Below are positions 14,936-24,158 of a stretch of 64,000 nucleotides of DNA, piece by piece. The notes below the pieces were generated by a model. The model saw nothing but the letters and a program-made list of their open reading frames with translations. It was not told the DNA's origin and did not search any database. Origin of the DNA: Noviluteimonas sp052115395 (GTDB lineage Bacteria; Pseudomonadota; Gammaproteobacteria; Xanthomonadales; Xanthomonadaceae); NCBI GenBank assembly GCA_052115395.1, contig JBFRGO010000005.1. One strand, given 5' to 3'. Made by a program: the position numbers and the translations under genes. Position 1 is the first letter of the stretch, and every line of letters begins with the position of its first letter.

Positions 14936-17900
14936 ATGCGGTGGGCGCCATCAGGGATGTGGCGCGGTTGGGTGGTCGCGTGGGCGATCGCGCTCGTTGC
15001 GCCGACGGCGATGGCCGGGCCGCAGAGTGGCGGGGAAAGCGCGCAGGAGAGCGAGGAGGCCGAGCTCCGTCGCAGGGAAGACGTCGCCTGCTACAACTGG
15101 GACTGCTACGAAGAGCCCCCACCCCCACCCGCGAAAAAAGGCCACATCGACGGCGTCGCGCTGGCCAACGGACACGCCGAGCTGCATGGCTGGACGTGCC
15201 AGCCCGGGCGCGTGGAGCCGAACGATGTCGATGTCTATGTCGGAGGGCCGGCCGGTATCGGTTACTTCGTCGTCCGCACGAAGGCCAATGGCTGGAGCGA
15301 GGCGTCCATCGCGGCGCAATGCAACCTGACCGGCAGCACCTACCGTTTTTACATTCCGCTGTTCGATGACTTCCGCGCGCAACACCCGGGCAAGGCGCTG
15401 TACGTCTACGCGCTCTCGCCCGTCGGCGGCCCGGTGCTGTTGGGCGGATCCGGCCACGTCACGGTGCCGGCCATCGTCTCCGGGACGCTCACCGCCGCGC
15501 CCAATCCCTGCACGATTCCATGGGGCGGTGCGCTGTGTACCGTGAACGTCGGCTGGAACAGCAGCGCGCCTGGCGCGGAAGTCTGGGTCACGGATCTTGC
15601 AGGCAACAATCCGACGCTGTTCGCGCGCTCGCAGGATGGCGTTGCATCGGCGTCGTGGATCAGGACAAGCGGCGCGCGGTTCCATCTCAAGGCGGGCGGC
15701 TGGAGTGCCTCGACGCTGTCCACGGTCGACGTGCACGGCACGCCAACGGTGAACGCGGCGCCGACCGTGAGCCTCGCGGCACCGACGCATGGCCAGCAAT
15801 TCCTCAGCGGCACGACGGTGACCTTGTCCGCGTCGGCCAGCGATTCCGATGACGGTGTCGCGCGCGTCGAGTTTCTCGCCGGTGGTGCGAAGGTCGGTGA
15901 GGACACCAGCGCGCCTTACACCTTCTCCTGGTCGCCGGCCGATGGCACGCACGCCATTGCTGCGCGCGCCGTCGATACGCGCGGAACGCAGACGACGTCG
16001 GCCACCGCCAGCATCACGGTCGCGCCCCCTGCGCCGCCGACGATCGGCGACGGCAGCGGCGCCAGCAGCATTGCGCCCGATTCGGCGTCCGATGGTGTCG
16101 GCGCCACCGCGGCCGAGTTCCGCGTCGACGAATCGGGTGCGGCGACCTACAGCATTGCGTTGTACGGCGTGCCGGGGACGGCGGGCGTGGATCCGAAACT
16201 CAGCCTGCGCTATTCGAGCCAGGGTGGCGACGGTCCGCTCGGCCGGGGCTGGTCGATCGGCGGAACGTCGTCGATCAGCCGATGTCGCGCAACGCGAGAA
16301 GCGGGCGACTTCATCGTCGGTGGCGTGGCGACAGATGGCACGCCGTCGCCGGTCGACTTCAGCGCAAACGATCGCTATTGCCTCGATGGCCAGCGCGTGA
16401 TTCCTGCGCCCGCGGGTGCGGCAGCGTGCCAAGCCGTCGGCGGCATGACCGTCCTCAACCTGCGCACCGAGATCGAATCGTTCCAGCGCGTGTGCGCCTA
16501 CACGCCCGTCGGTGGCACGAACGGCGTGGCGTTCTTCACCGTGGAGCGCAAGGACGGTTCGATCAGCTGGTATGGCGATCGCGATTCCGACGCGGGTGCG
16601 AACCGGCCCGACGGCTACTTCAACAGCACGGCGCCGGGCAAGACCGGCTTCGCGTTGTCGTGGGCGCAAACACGCTTCCAGGATTCGACCGGCAATTACA
16701 TCGACTACCGCTACCTCGAAGATCCTGCCGGTGCGGGCACGGGCGAGCATCTGCTGAGCGAGGTGCGCTACACCGGACGCGTCGCATTGGCCGGGCAAAG
16801 TACGGGCGCGTCTGCGCCGTACGCCAAGGTGATGTTCAACTATGCGGCGTATCCGGAGAACGCGTGGCGTCGCGGCTATGCCGCCGGGGGTGTGCTCACG
16901 CAAACGCGGCGGCTGGCCAGTATTACCGCATGCAATTCCGCGGCGGCCGGGTGCGGGACCGCCAACCAGGCGCGGTTCTATCAACTGACTTACGCCGCCA
17001 GCGTTTCGGGCAGCGGCGCCGACCTGCTGACGCACGTGCAGGAATGCCGCGATTCCACGCGCGGCGTGTGCTTGCCCGCGACCACGTTCGCGTGGAGTGG
17101 CGCCAGGAACGTGTTCAGCACCTGGGGAAGTTGGGATCCGGGCGATTTCGGCAGCACGGTCAAGTTCGAGGGCCTCAAGCTCGGGGACATCGATGGCGAT
17201 GGCCGCCAGGACCTGGTCTGGCTCAAGGACGGATCGTCCGGCGAAACGTGTCCGACCGAACACGTCATGGTCGCCTTCGGCCAACTCGATGGGGCCGGCA
17301 GGCAAACATTCTCGGGCAGCGTGCTCGCCGGCTGCACGCCCAACGAATTGATGTCGGGCCTGGGCGAAGGCAGCTGGCAGTTGTTCGACTACACCGGTGA
17401 CGGGCGCGATGATCTGTTCGTCGCCGGCAACGGCGCATGGATGTTGTACCCCTCGCAGGGACGCACCTCGCAACCGTTCAACACGCACGTCGACCTGCTG
17501 GCCGGCATCCACATCCCGGTGAGCGTCGCGGCGTTCCACCCGCAGTTGAACGATCTGAACGGCGACGGGCTGCTCGATGTCGTCTACTACAACAGCAACG
17601 GCGTGCAGGCGCGGCTGATGGAACGCGCGGGCGCGAGTTGGCGCTGGGGCGCCGAACGCCGGGCCACGTTCCGTGCCGAGCCGCCGCCGTCATGTCCGCC
17701 CGGCACCGTCGATGGCTGTACCGAGTCGGCGCCGATCCTGCGCGAGCCACGGCGCTTCGCCCTGAACGATTTCAACGGCGACGCAGCATCGGACCTGGTG
17801 TTCACTGTCACGACGCAGTGGAAGGTCGCGTGCTACGCCACCGACCAGGACATCTGCCGGCCGGGCAACGGGAACAGATCGACACAGACCGCATACGCCT

Positions 17901-20900
17901 ACGGGGTGTCGCAACTGACGCCCACCACGATCGAGTTCAAGCGCCAGACCCAGATCCCACTGGACACCGCCAATGGCGCGCACACCGTGCTGGGGGATTT
18001 CAACGGCGATGGCCTGACCGACATCGCCTCGGGCGCCAACGGATTGTGGCGCTACGCGCTCAACTCCGGTGCGGGCTTCCTGCCGACCGTGCAGCTCGGC
18101 AGCTTCATGTGGCCGGAATTGGTCAAGACCGCCGACGTCAATGGCGACGGCCGCAGCGACCTGCTCTTCATCCAACCCGATGCCTACAACGTGGCGCGCT
18201 ATTACGTGCAACACGGCACGCGCACGGGCGGCTTGGGTGCAGTCGAACCGGTGCCCGACGCGATGGCCTGCTTCAACACCGGCTGCGATCCGCGCAGCGT
18301 GGTGAACCTGTTCACCGACCTCGATGGCGATGGCGGGTTGGATTATTTCGCCATCCGTGTGTTCAACGACAGATCGGAGTTTTATCTCGCACAACCCGAC
18401 GCCGCGAGTCGCGGCAAGCCGCGCGATGCGATCGTGTCGATCACCAATGGCCTTGGCGCGCGAACGGAATTGACGTACGCAGCGCTCAGCAACCCCGGTG
18501 TCCACCTGCCCGACAGTGGTTCGCGCGATGCGAACCACTGGGGGCGTGGCGCGCCCGTGCGCGATTTCAAGGCGCCCAGTTTCGTGGTCGCGCAGGCCGC
18601 CAGTTCCTCGCCGCAGGCAGGCGCGCCCGATGCGATGGCGCGTTTGTACTACCGCTACGCCGGCGCCAAGGTACAGGCCGGCGGGCGCGGCTTCCTCGGC
18701 TTCCGCGAAATCGCGACGATCGATCCCAATCGCACGGGCGGTTACGTCGTCACCACGACGGCCTACCACCAGCACTTCCCCTTCACCGGGTTGCCGGCGA
18801 GCACCACCAAGGCGATGGTCGCGAACCAGGCTTACACGCCGTCGGGATGCATCGCCCAGCCGATCGCGAATGCCTGCTACGCATCCCCCGGTGCGGGGTT
18901 TGCGTCGTTGGGCGGCAGTTGGTTCTCCGCGCATACGCAACTGTGGGAAGCCGATACCGACAGCAACGGGACGTCTGTTGCGGCCTTCGCCCCCGGCGTG
19001 CAAGCGCCGGTCCATGTGCGCACCGCGGGCACGGAGGAAAAGCTGCGCGATCCGTTCGTCGGCGGCCAGACCAGCCGCGTGGTCACGGCCTTCGACTACG
19101 GCACCCACGGCAACGCGGTGACCACGGTCGTCGATACCTACGAAGGCACCGCCGGGAGCGCGCTGGCCAGCGTCGTCACTGCGAACACTTACGGCGACAA
19201 CGCTGCCCTGTGGCGCCTGGGCCGCTTGACGGGCTCCACCGTCACGCACCGCCGCGCGGGAGCAGCGGATGTGGTGCGCACGACGGCCTTCGAATATGCG
19301 ATGGGCGGCGCGGCCACCGGTTTGCTGACCGCCGAGCGCACGCAGCCGAACACGTCGCTCGAATTGCGCAAGCAATTCACGTACGACGATTACGGCAACA
19401 AGATCGTCGCTGCGGCCTGCGCCGCGCCCGCGAGCGGATGCGGAGAGGCCCTGGCGTTCCAGCCCGGCGCGCCCGAAACAGTGCAGCGCTATGCGCGCAC
19501 GCAATTCGACAGCAAGGGCCGCTTCCCGGTCGCGACGATCGAGCCCTTCACCAACGGCGAGCACGCGACACAGACCGTGCTCGCGCGCGACCTCTTCGGT
19601 GGCGTCGCGCACGCGCAGGATGCCAACGGTGTCGACACGCTTGCCCTTCCTGGCACGCTTGGCCGTGCCTATTACAGTTGGGTCGAAACGGTGCCCGGCA
19701 GCGTGCCGGGTTCCGGCAACGGCGGCAGCGAACGCATCACCACCTATCGCTGGTGCGGCAGCGGCGGCGTGACCTGTCCGGTGGGTGCGCGCTTCCGCAG
19801 CCGCACGCTGTCCGATGCCGCGCCCACGGAATGGACCTGGTTCGATCTGCTCGGCCGCCCGATCCTGCAGGCCAGCGAGACCTTCAACGTCGGCGTGTCC
19901 GGACAGGATGTCGTGGCTGTCTGCACTTCCTACGATGCCAGCGGACAGCCGCTGCGCGTTTCCAATCCGTTCTTCCTGCCGGGCAAGTCGGTGAGCCTGG
20001 ACAGCGCGGTGCTGGCGAACCAGTGCAGCGGGCGCGCATCGACCATGACCAGTGTCGATCTGTTGGGCCGGCCCACCGACGTGCAATCGCCCGATGGTGC
20101 GATCGTCTCCACCGGCTACGCCGGGCTGCGCACGCTGATCACCGATGCTCGCGGCCATACGACGACCGAAACGCGCAACGGCCTGGGCGAACGGATCGCG
20201 GTGACCGATGCCGCCGGCTTCACGCAAAGCTTCGCGTACAACGCCGATGGCACGTTGGCCAGGATCGTGCGCGATGCCGGCGGCGGACAGATCGTCAATG
20301 CCTTCACCTACGACGTGCTCGGTCGCAAGACCGTGCAGGACGACCCCGACAGCGGCCTCACACAGTTCACCCACAACGCACTGGGCGAACTGATCGCGCA
20401 ACAGGACGCGAGCGGCAACCGCATCGAGAACGACCTCGACGCCCGCGGCCGCGCGTGGCGCAGAACCGTGCGGCAGCCCGACGGCACCATCGAGTCGCGC
20501 TCGACCTTCGCGTTCGACACGGCAGGCGCCGTCGGCGCGCCCGCGGACGAAATGATCGGCGGCAACTACACGCACACCCCCGGCAGCGGCCAGGGCGAAT
20601 TGGCCGTGTCGTTCGAACGTCGCTATCGCTATGACGGACTAGGCCGTCCATCAGGCAGCACGACCACCATCGACGGCACCGATTACGTGACTGCCGTGCA
20701 GTACGACGCGCTGGGCCGTGCGGCGAAAGTGCAGGATGCCTCAGGCCGTTGGGCACGCACCGAGTTCAACGCGCGCGGCATGGCGGCGGCCGTGTGCGAG
20801 AGCAGCGCGAGCGATGCGGCGACGCTCTGTCCCGCCAGCGCGCAGACGTATCAACGAACGCTGTCGACCGACGTCTGGGGCAAGCCCGTGCGCGAGCGCC

Positions 20901-22894
20901 GCGGCAACAGCGCGGCGATGGACATCGTGCGCACGCACCGCTCCGACAACGGCCGCCTGGCCACCCTGTGCGCGGGCAACACCGCGTGCCACCTGGTGGG
21001 CGAGGAGTACGCATGGGATGCCAATGGCAACCTGCTCTCGCAGTTGAAGGAAGGCCGCTACCTGGAGGCGTTCGAGTACGACCGCCTGAATCGCCTGACG
21101 CGCAGTACGGCATCGGTGGGTGGCGGAAGCGTGCTCACCTACGCGGCCGATTACGACGCATTGGGCAATGCGTGCAACAAGGCGGTCGAGGGCGCGGTGC
21201 GCACGCTGGTCTATGCGGGGCGCGCACGCTGCGGCACAGGTGCGCAAGGCGCAGGCGGTCCGCATCAGGTGGCGCAGTTCCAGGTCGGAGGCGAAACCGC
21301 GAACTACCACTACGACGCGCGCGGCAACCAGACACTACGCGATCTGCCCGGCACCGCGAACGACCGCTCGATCCGCTACACCGCCGACAACCAGGCGCAC
21401 GAGATCGCCCTGGGCAACGGCACGCGTGCGCGCTTCTGGTACGGCAGCGATGGCCAGCGCTACAAGCGCGAGGATGGCGGCAGGCGCACGCTGTACCTCG
21501 GCAACGTCGAGATCGTGATTGACGGCGGCGTCGTGACGACGCGACGCAACGTCGGCGGTGTCCTCATGCAATCCATCGTGGGCAGCGTCGTGACATCGCG
21601 CTATCTCTTCCACGATCGCCTGGGGAACGTCGTCAAGGTGACTGACGCCACCGGCGCCGTCATCGAAAGCCACGACTTCCACCCGTTCGGTGAGCGTCGC
21701 AATCCGACGCACCCGGATTGGACGACGACGATCAAGTCGAACTTCACCACGCGTGGGTTCACCGGCCATGAAATGGTAGACGGCCTCGGCGTGATCCATA
21801 TGAACGGTCGGATCTACGACCCGGACATCGGGCGGTTCCTGCAGCCCGATCCCGTGATCCAAGCGCCGTTCAATCCACAGAGCTGGAACGCGTACACATA
21901 CGTGTTCAACAACCCGCTGACGTATACCGATCCGAGCGGGATGATCGGGATCAAGGAGCGGCAGTGGCTGGGCATCGCCGTGACGATTGCCGCAGCAATT
22001 GTTGCGACGTATGTCGCACCGTCAATGAAGTTCGTCTTCGTCGTAGGTGCAGGTGCCGCCGCGGGTGGAATCTCCACCGGCAGCACGCAGGGCGCGTTGT
22101 ACGGTGCGTTCTCGGCGGGGATGTTCTACGGCGTAGGGACCTACTTCAACACTGCGCAATGGGCACAGGCGACCTCGACAAGCAACGCATTCGGCTCAGG
22201 TATTACCTGGGGTGCGTACGGCGCCAAGGTGCTGGCGCATGGGGCAACGGGTGGTGTGATGGCGAGCTTGCAGGGCGGGCGCTTTGGCGATGGGTTTGCG
22301 TCGGCAGGCGTAGCGCAGGCGTTTGCGCCAGGGATTGGTCGTATCGGTAATGCGCCGGGGCGCGTCGCGGCCGCCGCGATCATAGGCGGTACTTCATCGG
22401 AGCTATCGGGTGGGAAGTTTGCGAATGGTGCGATCACCGCGGCGTTTGGGCGTGCCTTCAATGACGAGAGGCACCTATCTCCCCGTGAACACGCGGCGAT
22501 TTCAGGGGCGGCGCATAAAACGCATGCAGAGTATTCGCTGATGACCAACGAAGAGTTGCTTGAAACGCACCCTGACATGTTGCGTCTGGACCCGGACGCC
22601 GATGCTGCTGCAACTTATGGGTATGCAAACATTTCGCATTCGCTAACAGAAATGTGGTCCACGAACCTGAAAGATATGCTGGTGAAATCAACTGGATCCG
22701 TCCCCGGCGAGATCGCCGAATTTGCTGGAGGCAAACTGGTTGGTTTAACACTCAGCAGTGCCCCGGCGCTTGTCCGCAACGGATGGAAGATATACGACAC
22801 TGGATCATTCCTGAACAAGATCAATCCATTCGCAACACCAGATGTGCAGATCGCATGCAATTCCAACGGATGCGTGTACTTGCTAGAGGACTAA
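14936..22894 (+). CDS. Secreted SpvB / FG-GAP / RHS polymorphic toxin with unrecognised C-terminal tip
   Basis: A 2652-residue protein in one uninterrupted frame. It has a Sec signal peptide (cleavage near AMA/G, residue 27) and a lectin-like N-terminal region with paired cysteines. Then come an Ig-like domain (about 280-365), an SpvB/TcdB-like segment (EFRVDESGAATYSIALYG onward, about 390), and at least six FG-GAP calcium-type repeats between about 750 and 1135 (such as LGDIDGDGRQDLVW and TADVNGDGRSDLLF). RHS/YD repeats cover about 1735-2225. The RHS core has GNVVKVTDATG and YDPDIGRFLQPDP near 2290, ending at DPSGM about 2337. The last 315 residues are the variable tip: a Gly/Ala-rich hydrophobic stretch, then a polar domain ending in CNSNGCVYLLED. 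I do not recognise the tip's activity. ATG 14936 is preferred over 14930 because AAGGA (14925-14929) is six bases before it and touches the other. The RHS shell should encapsulate the tip. Confidence 0.9.
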   Translation: MRWAPSGMWRGWVVAWAIALVAPTAMAGPQSGGESAQESEEAELRRREDVACYNWDCYEEPPPPPAKKGHIDGVALANGHAELHGWTCQPGRVEPNDVDVYVGGPAGIGYFVVRTKANGWSEASIAAQCNLTGSTYRFYIPLFDDFRAQHPGKALYVYALSPVGGPVLLGGSGHVTVPAIVSGTLTAAPNPCTIPWGGALCTVNVGWNSSAPGAEVWVTDLAGNNPTLFARSQDGVASASWIRTSGARFHLKAGGWSASTLSTVDVHGTPTVNAAPTVSLAAPTHGQQFLSGTTVTLSASASDSDDGVARVEFLAGGAKVGEDTSAPYTFSWSPADGTHAIAARAVDTRGTQTTSATASITVAPPAPPTIGDGSGASSIAPDSASDGVGATAAEFRVDESGAATYSIALYGVPGTAGVDPKLSLRYSSQGGDGPLGRGWSIGGTSSISRCRATREAGDFIVGGVATDGTPSPVDFSANDRYCLDGQRVIPAPAGAAACQAVGGMTVLNLRTEIESFQRVCAYTPVGGTNGVAFFTVERKDGSISWYGDRDSDAGANRPDGYFNSTAPGKTGFALSWAQTRFQDSTGNYIDYRYLEDPAGAGTGEHLLSEVRYTGRVALAGQSTGASAPYAKVMFNYAAYPENAWRRGYAAGGVLTQTRRLASITACNSAAAGCGTANQARFYQLTYAASVSGSGADLLTHVQECRDSTRGVCLPATTFAWSGARNVFSTWGSWDPGDFGSTVKFEGLKLGDIDGDGRQDLVWLKDGSSGETCPTEHVMVAFGQLDGAGRQTFSGSVLAGCTPNELMSGLGEGSWQLFDYTGDGRDDLFVAGNGAWMLYPSQGRTSQPFNTHVDLLAGIHIPVSVAAFHPQLNDLNGDGLLDVVYYNSNGVQARLMERAGASWRWGAERRATFRAEPPPSCPPGTVDGCTESAPILREPRRFALNDFNGDAASDLVFTVTTQWKVACYATDQDICRPGNGNRSTQTAYAYGVSQLTPTTIEFKRQTQIPLDTANGAHTVLGDFNGDGLTDIASGANGLWRYALNSGAGFLPTVQLGSFMWPELVKTADVNGDGRSDLLFIQPDAYNVARYYVQHGTRTGGLGAVEPVPDAMACFNTGCDPRSVVNLFTDLDGDGGLDYFAIRVFNDRSEFYLAQPDAASRGKPRDAIVSITNGLGARTELTYAALSNPGVHLPDSGSRDANHWGRGAPVRDFKAPSFVVAQAASSSPQAGAPDAMARLYYRYAGAKVQAGGRGFLGFREIATIDPNRTGGYVVTTTAYHQHFPFTGLPASTTKAMVANQAYTPSGCIAQPIANACYASPGAGFASLGGSWFSAHTQLWEADTDSNGTSVAAFAPGVQAPVHVRTAGTEEKLRDPFVGGQTSRVVTAFDYGTHGNAVTTVVDTYEGTAGSALASVVTANTYGDNAALWRLGRLTGSTVTHRRAGAADVVRTTAFEYAMGGAATGLLTAERTQPNTSLELRKQFTYDDYGNKIVAAACAAPASGCGEALAFQPGAPETVQRYARTQFDSKGRFPVATIEPFTNGEHATQTVLARDLFGGVAHAQDANGVDTLALPGTLGRAYYSWVETVPGSVPGSGNGGSERITTYRWCGSGGVTCPVGARFRSRTLSDAAPTEWTWFDLLGRPILQASETFNVGVSGQDVVAVCTSYDASGQPLRVSNPFFLPGKSVSLDSAVLANQCSGRASTMTSVDLLGRPTDVQSPDGAIVSTGYAGLRTLITDARGHTTTETRNGLGERIAVTDAAGFTQSFAYNADGTLARIVRDAGGGQIVNAFTYDVLGRKTVQDDPDSGLTQFTHNALGELIAQQDASGNRIENDLDARGRAWRRTVRQPDGTIESRSTFAFDTAGAVGAPADEMIGGNYTHTPGSGQGELAVSFERRYRYDGLGRPSGSTTTIDGTDYVTAVQYDALGRAAKVQDASGRWARTEFNARGMAAAVCESSASDAATLCPASAQTYQRTLSTDVWGKPVRERRGNSAAMDIVRTHRSDNGRLATLCAGNTACHLVGEEYAWDANGNLLSQLKEGRYLEAFEYDRLNRLTRSTASVGGGSVLTYAADYDALGNACNKAVEGAVRTLVYAGRARCGTGAQGAGGPHQVAQFQVGGETANYHYDARGNQTLRDLPGTANDRSIRYTADNQAHEIALGNGTRARFWYGSDGQRYKREDGGRRTLYLGNVEIVIDGGVVTTRRNVGGVLMQSIVGSVVTSRYLFHDRLGNVVKVTDATGAVIESHDFHPFGERRNPTHPDWTTTIKSNFTTRGFTGHEMVDGLGVIHMNGRIYDPDIGRFLQPDPVIQAPFNPQSWNAYTYVFNNPLTYTDPSGMIGIKERQWLGIAVTIAAAIVATYVAPSMKFVFVVGAGAAAGGISTGSTQGALYGAFSAGMFYGVGTYFNTAQWAQATSTSNAFGSGITWGAYGAKVLAHGATGGVMASLQGGRFGDGFASAGVAQAFAPGIGRIGNAPGRVAAAAIIGGTSSELSGGKFANGAITAAFGRAFNDERHLSPREHAAISGAAHKTHAEYSLMTNEELLETHPDMLRLDPDADAAATYGYANISHSLTEMWSTNLKDMLVKSTGSVPGEIAEFAGGKLVGLTLSSAPALVRNGWKIYDTGSFLNKINPFATPDVQIACNSNGCVYLLED

Positions 22895-22898
22895 ATTC

Positions 22899-23351
22899 AT
22901 GCGGTTTGCAGTGGTGTTTGCTACAGCAGGTTTGTTAACAGCGTGTGCTGCACCCGGCTCCATGGCGGAGCGGGAGAAGCGTTCTTACGCCTTTGGCGGG
23001 TGCATGATCGAAGTGCCTGACAGCTATAACGCGGCTCTATTGAGTGACAAGGAAGTCAGGTTCGTAACGACAAGTGGCAGCGTCGCAAGTAGTTTTCATG
23101 TCAAGGCGGGTGACTTCCGGGATTACGTTGATCAGTTTGCCCCGAATGGAGATTTCTTCCTGAGAGGTAATCAACTGATTGTTACAAGTCGCCGTATTGA
23201 CAGGAAGCCAACGCAAATTGAGATCACACGACTAATCTCCGCGAACCAGATAATCTCGATTATCGGAAAGGATGCTTCGATGTATAGAGATCAGGGTGCT
23301 AGGTGCATTGGAGGAGCGCCGGCGGAATCGAGCACAGTTGGTCGTGCTTGA
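22899..23351 (+). CDS. Small lipoprotein, candidate immunity protein of the RHS toxin
   Basis: A 150-residue protein with a lipobox (LLTAC, Cys16), so it is probably membrane-anchored and exposed to the periplasm. The mature part (YAFGGCMIEVPDSYNAALLSDKEVRFV...) is predicted mixed alpha/beta and matches no family I recognise. AGAGGA (22885-22890) lies eight bases before ATG 22899, inside the end of the toxin gene, and the gap to the toxin stop is only four bases. The tight coupling, small size and AT-richer composition than the core genome are typical of immunity genes behind polymorphic toxin tips. If correct, the toxin acts on a periplasmic or membrane target. Immunity function is inference only. 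Confidence 0.6.
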   Translation: MRFAVVFATAGLLTACAAPGSMAEREKRSYAFGGCMIEVPDSYNAALLSDKEVRFVTTSGSVASSFHVKAGDFRDYVDQFAPNGDFFLRGNQLIVTSRRIDRKPTQIEITRLISANQIISIIGKDASMYRDQGARCIGGAPAESSTVGRA

Positions 23352-23369
23352 AGTTGAACGAACGACAGA

Positions 23370-23621
23370 GTGGCTGACGACTTTTCGTTAGCTGAGACCG
23401 GGGTCCGTTCTTGGTCTATTCAAGAAGTGACGCACGTTTGGCAGCACGAGCAGGGAATCAACGTCTACGGCGCAGCCTTGGATCGTGCATACGACTATTG
23501 GCCACTCCTGTCGGGCAAGCCGCTCCAGAGCGATGACCTTGAGCAGCAAGGCGATATTTTCCAAGACCACTTCCTCGTAAGGAGCGGGCGTTCTGCAACA
23601 TTGGGGCGGTCACAACATTGA
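23370..23621 (+). pseudogene. Frameshifted remnant of an alternative RHS toxin C-terminal tip
   Basis: The frame encodes 83 residues with no proper start region. They contain EVTHVWQHEQGINVYGAALDRAYDYWPL and EQQGDIFQDHFLV (given here in parts), a pattern I recognise from the extreme C-termini of some RHS-associated proteins that carry an HExxH-like metallopeptidase motif. Here the motif reads QEVTH, so the first histidine is missing. After LVRSG, at about 23588, the similarity-like composition continues better in the +1 frame, which runs on into the next gene without a stop. It looks like a displaced tip left by recombination at the toxin 3' end. The family link is from memory of patterns, not a search. 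Confidence 0.55.
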
Positions 23622-23649
23622 AAGCTATGCAGGGTATTGCCTCGGAAAA

Positions 23650-24123
23650 TTGGCCATTAAGCAATTTGTGTATGCCCTTCTGCTCGCAATCAGCCTTCCA
23701 GCCTGCGCCGTTGATCGAGGACGAGCGGTTCCGGACGAACAACTTGAGCCTGCGACAGACGAGGCTCTCCAAGCTGGTGATTTCGGCAGAGCGATTGACC
23801 TCGCCTTGCCGAAGGCACAAGCGGGCGATCCCGAGTACCAATTTTCAGTCGGCTACTTGGCACTGGTGTGGCTCGAAGCGGCGTCGCCCAAGAAGCCTCC
23901 TCGATACTCCTCGGAAGAAGCGATGTCCTGGATTGGCAAAGCTGCCGCACAAGATTCACCGCAGGCAGCAGGGATTCTGCGATCGGGGTATGAGTGGGGT
24001 CGCTACATGCTTCCGAAGAATGCAGCGCTTGAGGTTTGTTGGCGAAAGGTCGAATCCGAGGAGCAGGGGGCCAGCATCTGCACGGATATGGAAAGGAAGG
24101 CGGGGTTCGCAGCTGAGAATTAA
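23650..24123 (+). CDS. Sel1-like lipoprotein, possible orphan immunity protein
   Basis: A 157-residue product beginning at TTG 23650 (GTG 23668 is an alternative). A lipoprotein signal ends at LPAC, followed by a helical region with tetratricopeptide/Sel1 character: ALQAGDFGRAIDLALPKAQAGDPEYQFSVGYL, then EEAMSWIGKAAAQDSPQAAGIL. No good ribosome binding site precedes either start, and the frame is open upstream through the end of the toxin remnant, so read-through or fusion is possible. Sel1-like lipoproteins are frequent immunity proteins for secreted toxins. Its place directly behind the remnant tip suggests that the toxin part decayed while the immunity gene was kept. Function is inferred. 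Confidence 0.55.
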   Translation: MAIKQFVYALLLAISLPACAVDRGRAVPDEQLEPATDEALQAGDFGRAIDLALPKAQAGDPEYQFSVGYLALVWLEAASPKKPPRYSSEEAMSWIGKAAAQDSPQAAGILRSGYEWGRYMLPKNAALEVCWRKVESEEQGASICTDMERKAGFAAEN

Positions 24124-24158
24124 TCAGTTGAGGCGGTGGGCGTGTTTCCTTTCGTAGC

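Noticed and set aside
17437..20634. A 1065-codon frame inside the RHS gene
   Set aside because: Arginine-rich +1 shadow of the RHS frame; FG-GAP and YD motifs appear only in the chosen frame.
23618..24157. A 179-codon frame overlapping the Sel1-like lipoprotein
   Set aside because: Composition is Arg/Ser-rich and lacks a signal; the overlapping frame has a lipobox and helical repeats.
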